Positions 1 to 5,975 of a stretch of DNA of 6,871 nt are shown piece by piece (the stretch's first letter is position 1; the number at the start of each line of letters is the position of its first letter). Where the stretch lies: positions 1-6,871 of the forward strand of contig JAJXWG010000088.1 of NCBI GenBank assembly GCA_021781695.1, given 5' to 3'. Under the pieces are notes generated by a model. The model had not been told where the DNA came from, did not search any database, and saw only the letters and a program-made list of their open reading frames with translations. The stretch is from Pseudomonadota bacterium. Its GTDB lineage: Bacteria > Pseudomonadota > Gammaproteobacteria > Burkholderiales > Gallionellaceae. A program made the translations under genes and the position numbers.

Positions 1-59
1 AGGATGCTGACTGTCACGAGCATCTCTATCAAGGAAAAACCTGCATTTGCGCGCTGCAT

Positions 60-110
60 GTTCATTTTTTGGACCAAGGTCAGGCGACGATGCAGTGTCG
101 TTCATTTTTT
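60..110. repeat. 11-nt direct repeat with T-runs, 40 nt apart
   Basis: GTTCATTTTTT occurs at 60-70 and again at 100-110. The second copy follows a weak 7-pair hairpin (83-89 with 96-102, three of the pairs G-U), so on the plus strand it resembles a poor intrinsic terminator for a gene entering from the left. The remaining sequence of positions 1-176 shows no supportable gene. Confidence 0.3.
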
Positions 111-176
111 CCGGAATGTATTGATGCATAAGACCGAACGGCGCGAAAGTCCGGACGAACGGTCGTATTCGGCGAA

Positions 177-1784
177 CTAGCTGCGGGCAATGATGCTCTT
201 TGCGACGGCTTCGGCGATTTCGATGCCGTCAACGGCGGCCGACATGATGCCGCCCGCGTAGCCCGCACCTTCCCCGGCAGGATAAAGTCCGCGGGTGTTG
301 ATGCTCTGGAGGTTCTCGTTGTTGCGCCTGATGCGTATCGGGGAAGAGGTGCGCGTCTCGACACCCGTGAGCACTGCGTCCTTCATGTCGAATCCCCTGA
401 TCTGCTTTGCAAAGGCGGGCAGCGCTTCCCTGATCGCTGCTATAGCGTAATCGGGCAGCGCGCCGGACAAGTCGGTCAGATGCACGCCCGGCGTGTAGGA
501 TGGCTGCACCGAGCCCAGATTCGTCGATGGCCTGCCTTGCAGAAAGTCGCCCAACAGCTGACCTGGCGCCTGATAGTTTCCGCCGCCCAGTTCAAAGGCG
601 CGCGACTCCCAGTGTCGCTGTAATTCGATGCCCGCCAGCGCATCACCGGGATAGTCCAGGGGCGTGATGCCCACCACGATGCCGGCATTGGCGTTGCGTT
701 CGTTGCGCGAATACTGGCTCATGCCGTTGGTGACCACGCGCCCGACCTCGGAGGTCGCGGCAACCACCGTGCCGCCGGGGCACATGCAGAAGCTGTACAC
801 GGAGCGCCCGTTGGCGGCGTGATGCACCAGCTTGTAATCCGCCGCCCCCAGCAGTTCATTGCCCGCGTTCCTGCCAAAACGTGCAGCATCGATTGTCGAT
901 TGCGGATGCTCGATGCGAAAACCGATGGAGAACGGTTTGGGTTCGATGTAGATGCCGCGGCGATGGATCATCGCGAAGGTGTCGCGCGCGCTGTGACCCA
1001 CAGCCAGCACCAGGTGGTCCGTCGCAATGCGCTCGCCGCTGGCAAGCACCACGCCTTGCACGGCGCCATCCTCTATTTCGATGTCATCAACACGGCTTTC
1101 GAAACGGATCTCGCCGCCCAGGGATGTGATGGTTTCGCGCATCTTTTCGACCATGCCGACCAGGCGGAACGTGCCGATATGCGGGTGGCTTACATAGAGG
1201 ATTTCCTCTGGCGCGCCGGCCTTGACGAATTCCTCCAGCACCTTGCGGCTCAGATGGCGCGGGTCCTTGATCTGGCTGTAGAGTTTTCCGTCCGAGAAAG
1301 TGCCGGCACCTCCTTCGCCGAACTGTACGTTGGATTCCGGATTCAACACGCTCTTGCGCCACAGGCCAAACGTGTCCTTGGTTCTTTCGCGCACGCTCTT
1401 TCCGCGCTCCAGGATCAGCGGCCTGAAACCCATCTGTGCTAACAGCAGGCCTGCAAAAATCCCGGCAGGCCCCATGCCCACGACGATGGGTCTTGACGGG
1501 AGATGTTTTGGCGCATGGGCCGCGAACTGGTAGCGCATGTCGGGTGCTCTGCGCACATGCTGATCGCTGGAAAAACGCGCCAAAACGTCGGCCTCGTTTT
1601 CTACCGATACATCCAGCGTATAGGTGAACAGGATGGCATGGGATTTGCGCGCATCGATGCCGCGCTTGAAAACGATATATTCCGTTAATTCATCGTCGGA
1701 AAGCTTCAGGCGCTTGAGTATCGCAGTCCTGATGTCTTCATCGGCATGGTCTATGGGCAGTTTTATCTCGGTCAGACGCAGCAT
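177..1784 (-). CDS. FAD-dependent dehydrogenase, COG2509-type NAD(P)/FAD oxidoreductase
   Basis: A 535-residue flavoprotein of the widespread but functionally uncharacterised COG2509 family; its substrate is unknown and it is probably cytoplasmic. Residues 1-95 form an N-terminal region without FAD motifs. A Rossmann dinucleotide site follows: GMGPAG at 103-108, with Glu126 ending the second strand as the likely ribose-binding acid. The family stretch NVQFGEGGAGTFSDGKL lies at 152-168, an AVGHSARD segment at 261-268, and CMCPGG at 333-338, where Cys333 and Cys335 are possible redox residues. The C-terminal FAD closure is ETRTSSPIRI at 476-485 and GLYPAGEGAGYAGGIMSAA at 499-517. The chosen ATG overlaps the trpE stop as TGATG, giving translational coupling; no strong Shine-Dalgarno is seen. 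An ATG 29 codons upstream (1871) lies inside trpE and would add an Arg-rich tail that resembles no domain. The length is normal for the family. The family call is secure; the role is not known. Confidence 0.92.
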   Translation of the reverse strand: MLRLTEIKLPIDHADEDIRTAILKRLKLSDDELTEYIVFKRGIDARKSHAILFTYTLDVSVENEADVLARFSSDQHVRRAPDMRYQFAAHAPKHLPSRPIVVGMGPAGIFAGLLLAQMGFRPLILERGKSVRERTKDTFGLWRKSVLNPESNVQFGEGGAGTFSDGKLYSQIKDPRHLSRKVLEEFVKAGAPEEILYVSHPHIGTFRLVGMVEKMRETITSLGGEIRFESRVDDIEIEDGAVQGVVLASGERIATDHLVLAVGHSARDTFAMIHRRGIYIEPKPFSIGFRIEHPQSTIDAARFGRNAGNELLGAADYKLVHHAANGRSVYSFCMCPGGTVVAATSEVGRVVTNGMSQYSRNERNANAGIVVGITPLDYPGDALAGIELQRHWESRAFELGGGNYQAPGQLLGDFLQGRPSTNLGSVQPSYTPGVHLTDLSGALPDYAIAAIREALPAFAKQIRGFDMKDAVLTGVETRTSSPIRIRRNNENLQSINTRGLYPAGEGAGYAGGIMSAAVDGIEIAEAVAKSIIARS

Positions 1785-3271
1785 CAGCGATGCGCCTGAA
1801 CATCGAGTCCTGCCAGCACCATCTCGGCTGCGCGCAATACGGCGCGCGCCTTGTTCTGCGTTTCCTGCCATTCGCTGTCCGGATTCGAGTCGGCAACGAT
1901 GCCTGCTCCCGCCTGTACATACAGCATGCCGTCTTTCACCACGGCGGTGCGCAAGGCGATTGCGACATCCATGTCGCCGTTGAATCCCAGGTAGCCGACC
2001 GCGCCCGCGTAGATTCCGCGCTTCGAGGGTTCGAGCTCGTCTATGATTTCCATCGCGCGCACCTTGGCAGCGCCCGACACCGTGCCTGCAGGGAAGGTGG
2101 CTTTCAGCACGTCCATTGCTGAAAGTCCTTCTTTCAATTTTGCGTCGACATTGGAGACGATGTGCATCACATGCGAATAGCGCTCTATGATCATCTTCTC
2201 GGTGAGTTTGACCGTGCCGTTCTGGGCGACCCGTCCTATGTCGTTGCGGCCCAGGTCGATCAGCATCAGGTGTTCGGCAAGTTCCTTGGGGTCTGCCAGC
2301 AAATCCGTCGCAAGAGCTGTGTCTTCCGTGGGAGTCCTGCCGCGCGGGCGGGTACCCGCGATCGGGCGTACCGTGACGGTGTCGCCTTCCAGACGCGCCA
2401 GTATCTCGGGCGATGAGCCTACCACATGATGATCGTCCATGTCGTAATAGAACATGTAGGGAGACGGGTTGATGCTGCGCAGCGCCCGATAAAGCGATAG
2501 CGGCGATGCGGAAAAAGGCTGCGCTGTGCGCTGCGAGAGCACCACCTGCATGATGTCGCCGTCGAATATGTATTGCTTGGCTTTTGCAACCGCTGCCTTG
2601 AAGGCGGCTTCGCCGAATTCGGATTCGGCTTTCCTGTGCATTGATGCAGGCTCAAAGGGAATGTCCACAGGCAGCCTGAGCAGGCCTATGAGTTCATACA
2701 GGCGCTTGCGAGCAAGCGCATAGGCGTCGTCCTTGGCGGGGTCCGCATACACGATGAAGGTGAGGCGTCCGGTGAGATTGTCCACCACCGCCAGCTGTTC
2801 GGTGAGCATCAGCAGGATGTCCGGCGTGTTGATCGCATCGGGTTTTTGAACATGGCTCAAACGCGGCTCGATGTAGCGTATGGTTTCATAACCGAAGTAG
2901 CCGGCAAGGCCTCCCGTGTAGCGCGGTAATCCGGACAGAGGGGCGACCTTGAAACGCGACTGGTAGTCGCTGATGTAGTCGAGCGGATTGACGGCTGAAA
3001 AAGTGGTTTCGCGGTTTTTTTCAGTCAGCGTGATCTGCATGCCGCGCACCGTGATTCGGGTGCTGGCAGGAAGACCGATGAAGGAATAACGCCCGAAGCG
3101 CTCTCCTCCCTGGACGGATTCGAGCAGATAGGAAAACGGCTTGTTGGCGAGCTTCAGGTAAAGAGACAGCGGGGTGTCGAGATCGGCAAAAGTCTCTATG
3201 ACCAGCGGAATGCGGTTGTATCCCTGCGCGGCCAGCGCGTTGAATTCCTGTTCTGTAATGGGGTGCGACAT
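1784..3271 (-). CDS. trpE: Anthranilate synthase component I (TrpE)
   Basis: Large subunit of anthranilate synthase, converting chorismate and ammonia (supplied from glutamine by TrpG) to anthranilate, the first step of tryptophan synthesis. It is 495 residues, normal length. The N-terminal domain carries LLES at 49-52, the element known to bind feedback tryptophan, and NPSPYMFYY at 268-276 completes that pocket, so the enzyme is probably feedback-inhibited. The chorismate-binding domain shows [10 protein letters not shown] (239-248), GSSPEIL (285-291), [10 protein letters not shown] (302-311), [10 protein letters not shown] (339-348), the VMHIVSNV segment with His369, [20 protein letters not shown] (393-412), GAGIVADS (455-462) and EWQETQNKA (468-476), which together hold the usual metal and catalytic residues. 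The start has a good GGAGG 6 nt upstream. No trpG domain is fused, and no trpG is seen downstream: the stop overlaps the start of a flavoprotein gene. PabB was considered, but the LLES site and length favour TrpE. Confidence 0.97.
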   Translation of the reverse strand: MSHPITEQEFNALAAQGYNRIPLVIETFADLDTPLSLYLKLANKPFSYLLESVQGGERFGRYSFIGLPASTRITVRGMQITLTEKNRETTFSAVNPLDYISDYQSRFKVAPLSGLPRYTGGLAGYFGYETIRYIEPRLSHVQKPDAINTPDILLMLTEQLAVVDNLTGRLTFIVYADPAKDDAYALARKRLYELIGLLRLPVDIPFEPASMHRKAESEFGEAAFKAAVAKAKQYIFDGDIMQVVLSQRTAQPFSASPLSLYRALRSINPSPYMFYYDMDDHHVVGSSPEILARLEGDTVTVRPIAGTRPRGRTPTEDTALATDLLADPKELAEHLMLIDLGRNDIGRVAQNGTVKLTEKMIIERYSHVMHIVSNVDAKLKEGLSAMDVLKATFPAGTVSGAAKVRAMEIIDELEPSKRGIYAGAVGYLGFNGDMDVAIALRTAVVKDGMLYVQAGAGIVADSNPDSEWQETQNKARAVLRAAEMVLAGLDVQAHR

Positions 3272-3277
3272 GAGAAA

Positions 3278-3282
3278 CCTCC
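3278..3282 (-). promoter_or_regulatory. Ribosome binding site of trpE
   Basis: GGAGG on the minus strand, 6 nt before the ATG. It is the strongest Shine-Dalgarno match in the window and fixes the trpE start. It lies 3 nt beyond the stop codon of a short leader-like ORF (3286-3345), so translation of that ORF could affect access to this site. Confidence 0.8.
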
Positions 3283-3285
3283 GGA

Positions 3286-3345
3286 TCAGAGATCAGCATA
3301 CAGGATGCAGCCGTGGATTTTGTCAGCCAAGTTGCTTTTCTGCAT
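3286..3345 (-). promoter_or_regulatory. Possible 19-codon leader ORF before trpE
   Basis: Between gph and trpE the minus strand reads ATG, 18 further codons and TGA ([19 protein letters not shown]). A GAGG lies 7 nt before the ATG, within a 7-nt tandem repeat (3345-3358). The stop is just upstream of the trpE Shine-Dalgarno, as expected for a leader coupled to the gene behind it. It has no Trp codons, and no U-run follows, so it does not look like a classical trp attenuator. A chance ORF this short is quite possible. I see no recognisable protein family in it. Confidence 0.25.
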
Positions 3346-3348
3346 CCT
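3302..3348 (-). repeat. 9-bp inverted repeat in the gph-trpE gap
   Basis: AGGATGCAG (3302-3310) and CTGCATCCT (3340-3348) are perfect inverted copies separated by 29 nt. In the transcript towards trpE, the first arm would contain the AUG of the short leader-like ORF and part of its ribosome binding region, so the hairpin could hide that start. No T-run follows the second arm, so it is not an intrinsic terminator. The long loop makes a stable structure uncertain. Confidence 0.4.
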
Positions 3349-3365
3349 CAATCCTCAATCTTTTT

Positions 3366-4061
3366 TCAGGCAAGTTTCAAAAGCGGCAAAGCGGCGGCCA
3401 AGTTGGGGATCACCGCGTCCTGGTCCAGCGTCTCGACAGGCTCGCCGTGATTGTAGCCATAGGGCACGCAGAATACCGGACATTCGGCGGCGCGCGCGGC
3501 GATCGTGTCGTTCAACGAGTCGCCGATCAGCAGCAGCTGCCCGGTCGGAATGCCGAAAAATTTCGCCGCATGCTGCAAAGGCAATGGGTGCGGCTTCTTC
3601 TCGGGCAGCGTGTCGCCTGACAGCACGATCTCGAAGTATTGGGCCAGATTGATGCCTTCAAGCAGCGGCTTCGTGTAGCGCTCGACCTTGTTGGTGATGC
3701 AGCCCAAGCGGAAGCCTGCAGCTTTCATTGCGTCCAGACCTTCTATCACGCCTTCAAACACCCGGCTTTGCAGCAGCAGTTCTGTGTAGTGCTTCTCGAA
3801 TATGGGTAGCGCATGGTCGTACAGTGCGGCATCGGGTGTGGCGTGCATGTCGCCGGTCAGGGCGCGTTTGACCAGCCAACTGATGCCGTTGCCGATATAG
3901 CTTGCCAGAAGCGTCTGCGAAACCGGCGCATAGCCGATATCTCGCAGCATGCGGTTGGCAGACTCGGAAAGTTCTGGTGCGGTATGCAACAGCGTGCCGT
4001 CTAGGTCGATCACGATGGCCTTGACGCTCACGGGGGTGTTGTATCGTTTGATATGTGGCAT
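3366..4061 (-). CDS. gph: Phosphoglycolate phosphatase, HAD superfamily
   Basis: Predicted cytoplasmic phosphatase hydrolysing 2-phosphoglycolate to glycolate, a product of Rubisco oxygenation and of DNA 3'-end repair. It has 231 residues, typical of the family. HAD motif I is DLDGTL (19-24; nucleophile Asp19, acid/base Asp21), motif II is Thr123 in CITNK, motif III is Lys156 in EKKPHP, and motif IV is GDSLND (180-185). A helical cap of subfamily IA type occupies roughly residues 30-95. The ATG at 4061 is preceded by GAGG overlapping the stop of the lipoprotein gene (TGAGGAAATCATG), which points to coupled translation. The open frame extends upstream to 4196, but that extension overlaps the lipoprotein gene and is Arg-rich junk before the first strand. 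The rpe-gph-trpE order is familiar from betaproteobacteria and supports the name. Substrate choice among HAD-IA enzymes cannot be proven from motifs alone. Confidence 0.9.
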   Translation of the reverse strand: MPHIKRYNTPVSVKAIVIDLDGTLLHTAPELSESANRMLRDIGYAPVSQTLLASYIGNGISWLVKRALTGDMHATPDAALYDHALPIFEKHYTELLLQSRVFEGVIEGLDAMKAAGFRLGCITNKVERYTKPLLEGINLAQYFEIVLSGDTLPEKKPHPLPLQHAAKFFGIPTGQLLLIGDSLNDTIAARAAECPVFCVPYGYNHGEPVETLDQDAVIPNLAAALPLLKLA

Positions 4062-4064
4062 GAT

Positions 4065-4070
4065 TTCCTC
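4065..4070 (-). promoter_or_regulatory. Ribosome binding site of gph overlapping upstream stop
   Basis: GAGGAA begins within the TGA stop of the lipoprotein gene and lies just ahead of the gph ATG at 4061. It decides the gph start in favour of 4061 over the upstream in-frame ATG at 4196, and suggests ribosomes finishing the lipoprotein reinitiate on gph. Confidence 0.65.
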
Positions 4071-4434
4071 AGTGCGGTTTGGCAGGCTTCGTTGCCAAAG
4101 CCTTGGGTTGGTCCTTGGTTTTTGCGACATCCGCCGGCACAACTGCGCTTGCAGCCGTCGTCTGGGCGCTTGCACCCGTATTCTGGGCGCTCGCACCCAT
4201 GGTGGGGTCCAGCGTCTTGTCCTGTATGTCCTTGTCGGCCGCCTTCCATCCGTTCAGGATGGCTGTGGTGCTCTGCCCGTCGTTTTCCTTCATGCAATCT
4301 TCGGGTTTTTCGAATGAAACGCGACAGGCATAGCCTATCGCTTCCGCGTCCGAATTCTTCTTGTCCGCGGCCCCCGTGAGGCGGTCGCAGCCAGACAATG
4401 CGATCAGCAAAACTAGCGCAGCCTGGCGGAACAT
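4069..4434 (-). CDS. Small predicted lipoprotein, unknown function
   Basis: A 121-residue protein with a short lipoprotein signal peptide: MFRQ, a hydrophobic stretch to residue 13, then lipobox LSGC with Cys16 as the lipidated residue. Asp17 follows it; in E. coli an Asp at +2 keeps lipoproteins in the inner membrane, but whether that holds here is inference. The mature part has two cysteines (Cys37, Cys47) that could pair as a disulphide, in a segment reading ACRVSFEKPEDCMKENDG, then a likely globular part to about residue 76. The tail has three 7-residue repeats (78-98) and ends Lys/Pro-rich (105-121), like a flexible linker. The ATG follows the rpe stop by 6 nt with only a weak ribosome site, and gph follows after 7 nt, so it is embedded in that unit. 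I recall similar unnamed proteins in related betaproteobacteria but recognise no functional domain. Confidence 0.8.
   Translation of the reverse strand: MFRQAALVLLIALSGCDRLTGAADKKNSDAEAIGYACRVSFEKPEDCMKENDGQSTTAILNGWKAADKDIQDKTLDPTMGASAQNTGASAQTTAASAVVPADVAKTKDQPKALATKPAKPH
4141..4203 (-). repeat. Three 21-bp tandem repeats within the lipoprotein gene
   Basis: Three consecutive 21-bp units (4183-4203, 4162-4182, 4141-4161) encode TMGASAQ, NTGASAQ and TTAASAV. The first two DNA units are closest to each other; the third has diverged. The period is a multiple of three, so copy number can change without breaking the frame. The product is an Ala/Ser/Thr-rich linker. Confidence 0.8.
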
Positions 4435-4440
4435 GGCGGC

Positions 4441-5121
4441 TTAGGCCTTGGCGAGTTCGGCGCGCATTGCGGCAAGCACGGTGTCGTACTTGTTTGCATC
4501 TGTATCTTTGCGGGCATTGAAGATTGCGGAGCCTGCCACGAAGGTGTCCACGCCTGCAGCAGCCACCTCGCGGATGTTGGCAGGGCTCACGCCGCCGTCG
4601 ATTTCAAGCCTGCAGTTGTGGCCTGCGGCGTCTATCATCTGGCGTACACGGCGCGCCTTGTCCAGCACGTAAGGGATGAACTTCTGGCCGCCGAAGCCCG
4701 GGTTTACCGACATCAAGAGCACCATGTCCAGTTTGGGCAGGGTGTATTCCAGCACATCCAGCGGCGTGGCGGGGTTGAACACGAGACCAGCCTTGCAGCC
4801 GGACTCCTTGATCAGACCAATCGTGCGGTCTATGTGTTCGGAGGCTTCGGGGTGGAAGGTGATGTAGGTCGCACCCGCCTTGGCAAAATCGGGGATGATG
4901 CGGTCCACTGGTTTGACCATCAGGTGCACGTCGATGGGTGCGGTCACGCCGTGCTTGCGCAAGGCTTCGCAGACCAGGGGGCCTATGGTCAGGTTCGGCA
5001 CGTAATGGTTGTCCATCACGTCGAAGTGCACGATGTCAGCCCCTGAGGCTAATACGTTGTCAACTTCCTCGCCCAGGCGGGCGAAGTTGGCGGAGAGGAT
5101 GCTGGGGGCGATCTGGTACAT
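4441..5121 (-). CDS. rpe: Ribulose-phosphate 3-epimerase
   Basis: Interconverts D-ribulose-5-phosphate and D-xylulose-5-phosphate in the pentose phosphate pathway and Calvin cycle; cytoplasmic TIM barrel. It has 226 residues, normal length. Family signatures are present in order: APSILSANF (5-13), [12 protein letters not shown] (32-43) with metal ligand His32 and catalytic Asp34, DVHLMV (64-69) with metal ligand His66, [12 protein letters not shown] (135-146) forming the mobile loop, EIDGG (173-177) with the second catalytic Asp175, and VAGSAIF (195-201) in the phosphate site. The ATG at 5121 has AAGGA 5 nt upstream. It is followed 6 nt later by a lipoprotein gene and then gph. It lies 66 nt behind cbbY in an AT-rich gap, so it could have its own promoter or be read through. 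All key residues are intact. Confidence 0.97.
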   Translation of the reverse strand: MYQIAPSILSANFARLGEEVDNVLASGADIVHFDVMDNHYVPNLTIGPLVCEALRKHGVTAPIDVHLMVKPVDRIIPDFAKAGATYITFHPEASEHIDRTIGLIKESGCKAGLVFNPATPLDVLEYTLPKLDMVLLMSVNPGFGGQKFIPYVLDKARRVRQMIDAAGHNCRLEIDGGVSPANIREVAAAGVDTFVAGSAIFNARKDTDANKYDTVLAAMRAELAKA

Positions 5122-5126
5122 GGTTT

Positions 5127-5131
5127 TCCTT
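5127..5131 (-). promoter_or_regulatory. Ribosome binding site of rpe
   Basis: AAGGA on the minus strand with a 5-nt spacer to the ATG at 5121. It supports the annotated rpe start, which also matches the conserved beginning of the family (APSILSANF a few residues in). Confidence 0.7.
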
Positions 5132-5146
5132 ACAAAGTTTTAATAT

Positions 5147-5177
5147 GAATTGCCGTATTCTAAACCGAATATGCCGT
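5147..5177 (-). repeat. Short direct repeat upstream of rpe
   Basis: On the minus strand ACGGCATATTC (5167-5177) is repeated as ACGGCAATTC (5147-5156), about 20 nt apart, or roughly two helical turns. This lies in the AT-rich cbbY-rpe gap just before an AT-rich stretch that could serve as a -10 region. I found no convincing -35/-10 pair, so an operator or promoter role is only a possibility. Confidence 0.3.
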
Positions 5178-5187
5178 TTATTGCTGA

Positions 5188-5892
5188 TCAGGATAGTTCA
5201 AGTCCAGCAGACCGATAAAATTTTCCTAGGTCGGACAGGTCGTCAAACACTGCCGCAGCCCCTGCGAAATTCTGCCTGCTGGTGTAATAGTTGGTGGTGA
5301 CATAAGTCTTGATGCCTGCGGCAAGACTGGAGCGCAGCCCGTTTTCGGAATCTTCCAGCGCGATGCAGTCGGCAGCCTTCAGGCCCAGCTTTTCCAGGAC
5401 CCAGAAATAAATATCCGGCGCGGGTTTTTTTTTCGGCACGATATCTCCGCAGCCGTTGGCTGAAAAAATTTTTTCCCAATTCTTGCCAAGGCCCACTTCG
5501 AGCAGGGCTGATACATTCTCGGGTGTGGTGGTAGTGGCGATGGCAAGCGTGACTCCTGCAGCATGTGCGTCCTGTATCAGCTGTTTGATGCCCGGGCGCA
5601 GCGGCACGTTCCCTTGGCCTATCATCGCGGTGTAATGCCGGGTTTTCAGCGCATGCAGGCTTTTCACGAAATCGTCGAAATCATCCGGCTTGGCATAATC
5701 TGTCAGAAAGTCGTTTACATAATACTTGATGCGTTCCTTGCCGCCGGTCACCTTTAGCAGCTTGTCGTATAGGGGCACATCCCAGTTCCAGTCAAGGCCG
5801 CTGTCTGAAAAGGCCTTGTTGAAAGACTGCCTGTGTCCGTCCTCGGTATCGGCAAGCGTGCCGTCCACATCAAAAATAATCGCTTTAATCAT
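5188..5892 (-). CDS. cbbY: CbbY-type HAD phosphatase (probable xylulose-1,5-bisphosphate phosphatase)
   Basis: A 234-residue HAD-superfamily hydrolase. Motif I is DVDGTL (8-13; Asp8 nucleophile, Asp10 acid/base), motif II is around Thr120 in AIATTTT, motif III is Lys155/Lys156 in VPKKKPAPD (152-160), and motif IV is EDSENG (180-185). Beyond these it carries features I associate with CbbY of Rhodobacter and plants: GHRQSFN (19-25) after motif I, WDVPLYDKLL and TGGKERIKYY (37-58) in the cap, and VPLRPG (96-101) before the core resumes. Characterised CbbY dephosphorylates xylulose-1,5-bisphosphate, a Rubisco misfire product and inhibitor. Adjacent rpe supports a sugar-phosphate role. The ATG is fixed by an in-frame TAA 15 nt upstream, yet there is no Shine-Dalgarno. 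An A9 run encodes Lys154-Lys156. Beta-phosphoglucomutase is the main alternative, but the cap motifs fit CbbY better. Confidence 0.85.
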   Translation of the reverse strand: MIKAIIFDVDGTLADTEDGHRQSFNKAFSDSGLDWNWDVPLYDKLLKVTGGKERIKYYVNDFLTDYAKPDDFDDFVKSLHALKTRHYTAMIGQGNVPLRPGIKQLIQDAHAAGVTLAIATTTTPENVSALLEVGLGKNWEKIFSANGCGDIVPKKKPAPDIYFWVLEKLGLKAADCIALEDSENGLRSSLAAGIKTYVTTNYYTSRQNFAGAAAVFDDLSDLGKFYRSAGLELS

Positions 5893-5897
5893 GGTGC

Positions 5898-5975
5898 AGT
5901 CGTTTAGTTATTAGTCGTTAGTTAATAGATAAACCCTCGTGTAGCGACGCTATTAATAACTAGCGTCTAACGACT
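5898..5975. repeat. Nested direct and inverted repeats between ffh and cbbY
   Basis: This AT-rich gap is built from variants of two words. AGTCGTT starts at 5898 and 5913 and appears inverted at 5969-5975; TAGTTATTA (5905-5913) appears inverted at 5954-5962. The longest perfect arms are AGTCGTTAG (5913-5921) against CTAACGACT (5967-5975), continued by TTAATAG (5922-5928) against CTATTAA (5950-5956) with a 10-nt bulge. A compact alternative hairpin is GACGCTA (5946-5952) with TAGCGTC (5961-5967) around an 8-nt loop, and TAGCGACGCTA (5942-5952) is itself palindromic. The structures exclude one another. No T-run follows on either strand, so this is not a textbook terminator, though it could trim or end the ffh transcript. 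It could also be a small dispersed intergenic repeat. Confidence 0.65.

Noticed and set aside
80..364. 94-codon minus-strand open frame overlapping the end of the flavoprotein gene
   Set aside because: It is Ser/Arg/Pro-rich, overlaps the conserved C-terminal FAD segment in another frame and shows no domain or ribosome site.
819..1442. 207-codon plus-strand open frame opposite the flavoprotein gene
   Set aside because: It lies entirely antisense to a well-supported gene in a GC-rich stretch, has no ribosome site I can see and resembles no protein family.
1785..1871. Upstream ATG extending the flavoprotein by 29 residues
   Set aside because: The extension runs through the end of trpE, is Arg/Gly-rich without domain character, and the TGATG overlap start fits the family beginning ([10 protein letters not shown]).
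3286..3345. Classical trp attenuator leader peptide
   Set aside because: The short ORF has no Trp codons and no terminator hairpin with a T-run lies between it and trpE; only a non-classical leader remains possible.
4062..4196. Upstream ATG extending Gph by 45 residues
   Set aside because: It overlaps the lipoprotein gene, is Arg/Gln-rich, and a GAGG site directly precedes the shorter start at 4061.
5913..5975. Rho-independent terminator for ffh
   Set aside because: The inverted repeats are AT-rich, bulged or long-looped, and no T-run follows on the minus strand.
5898..5975. CRISPR array or att site
   Set aside because: The repeats are short, permuted and inverted, without regular repeat-spacer spacing, and no cas, integrase or tRNA gene is nearby.
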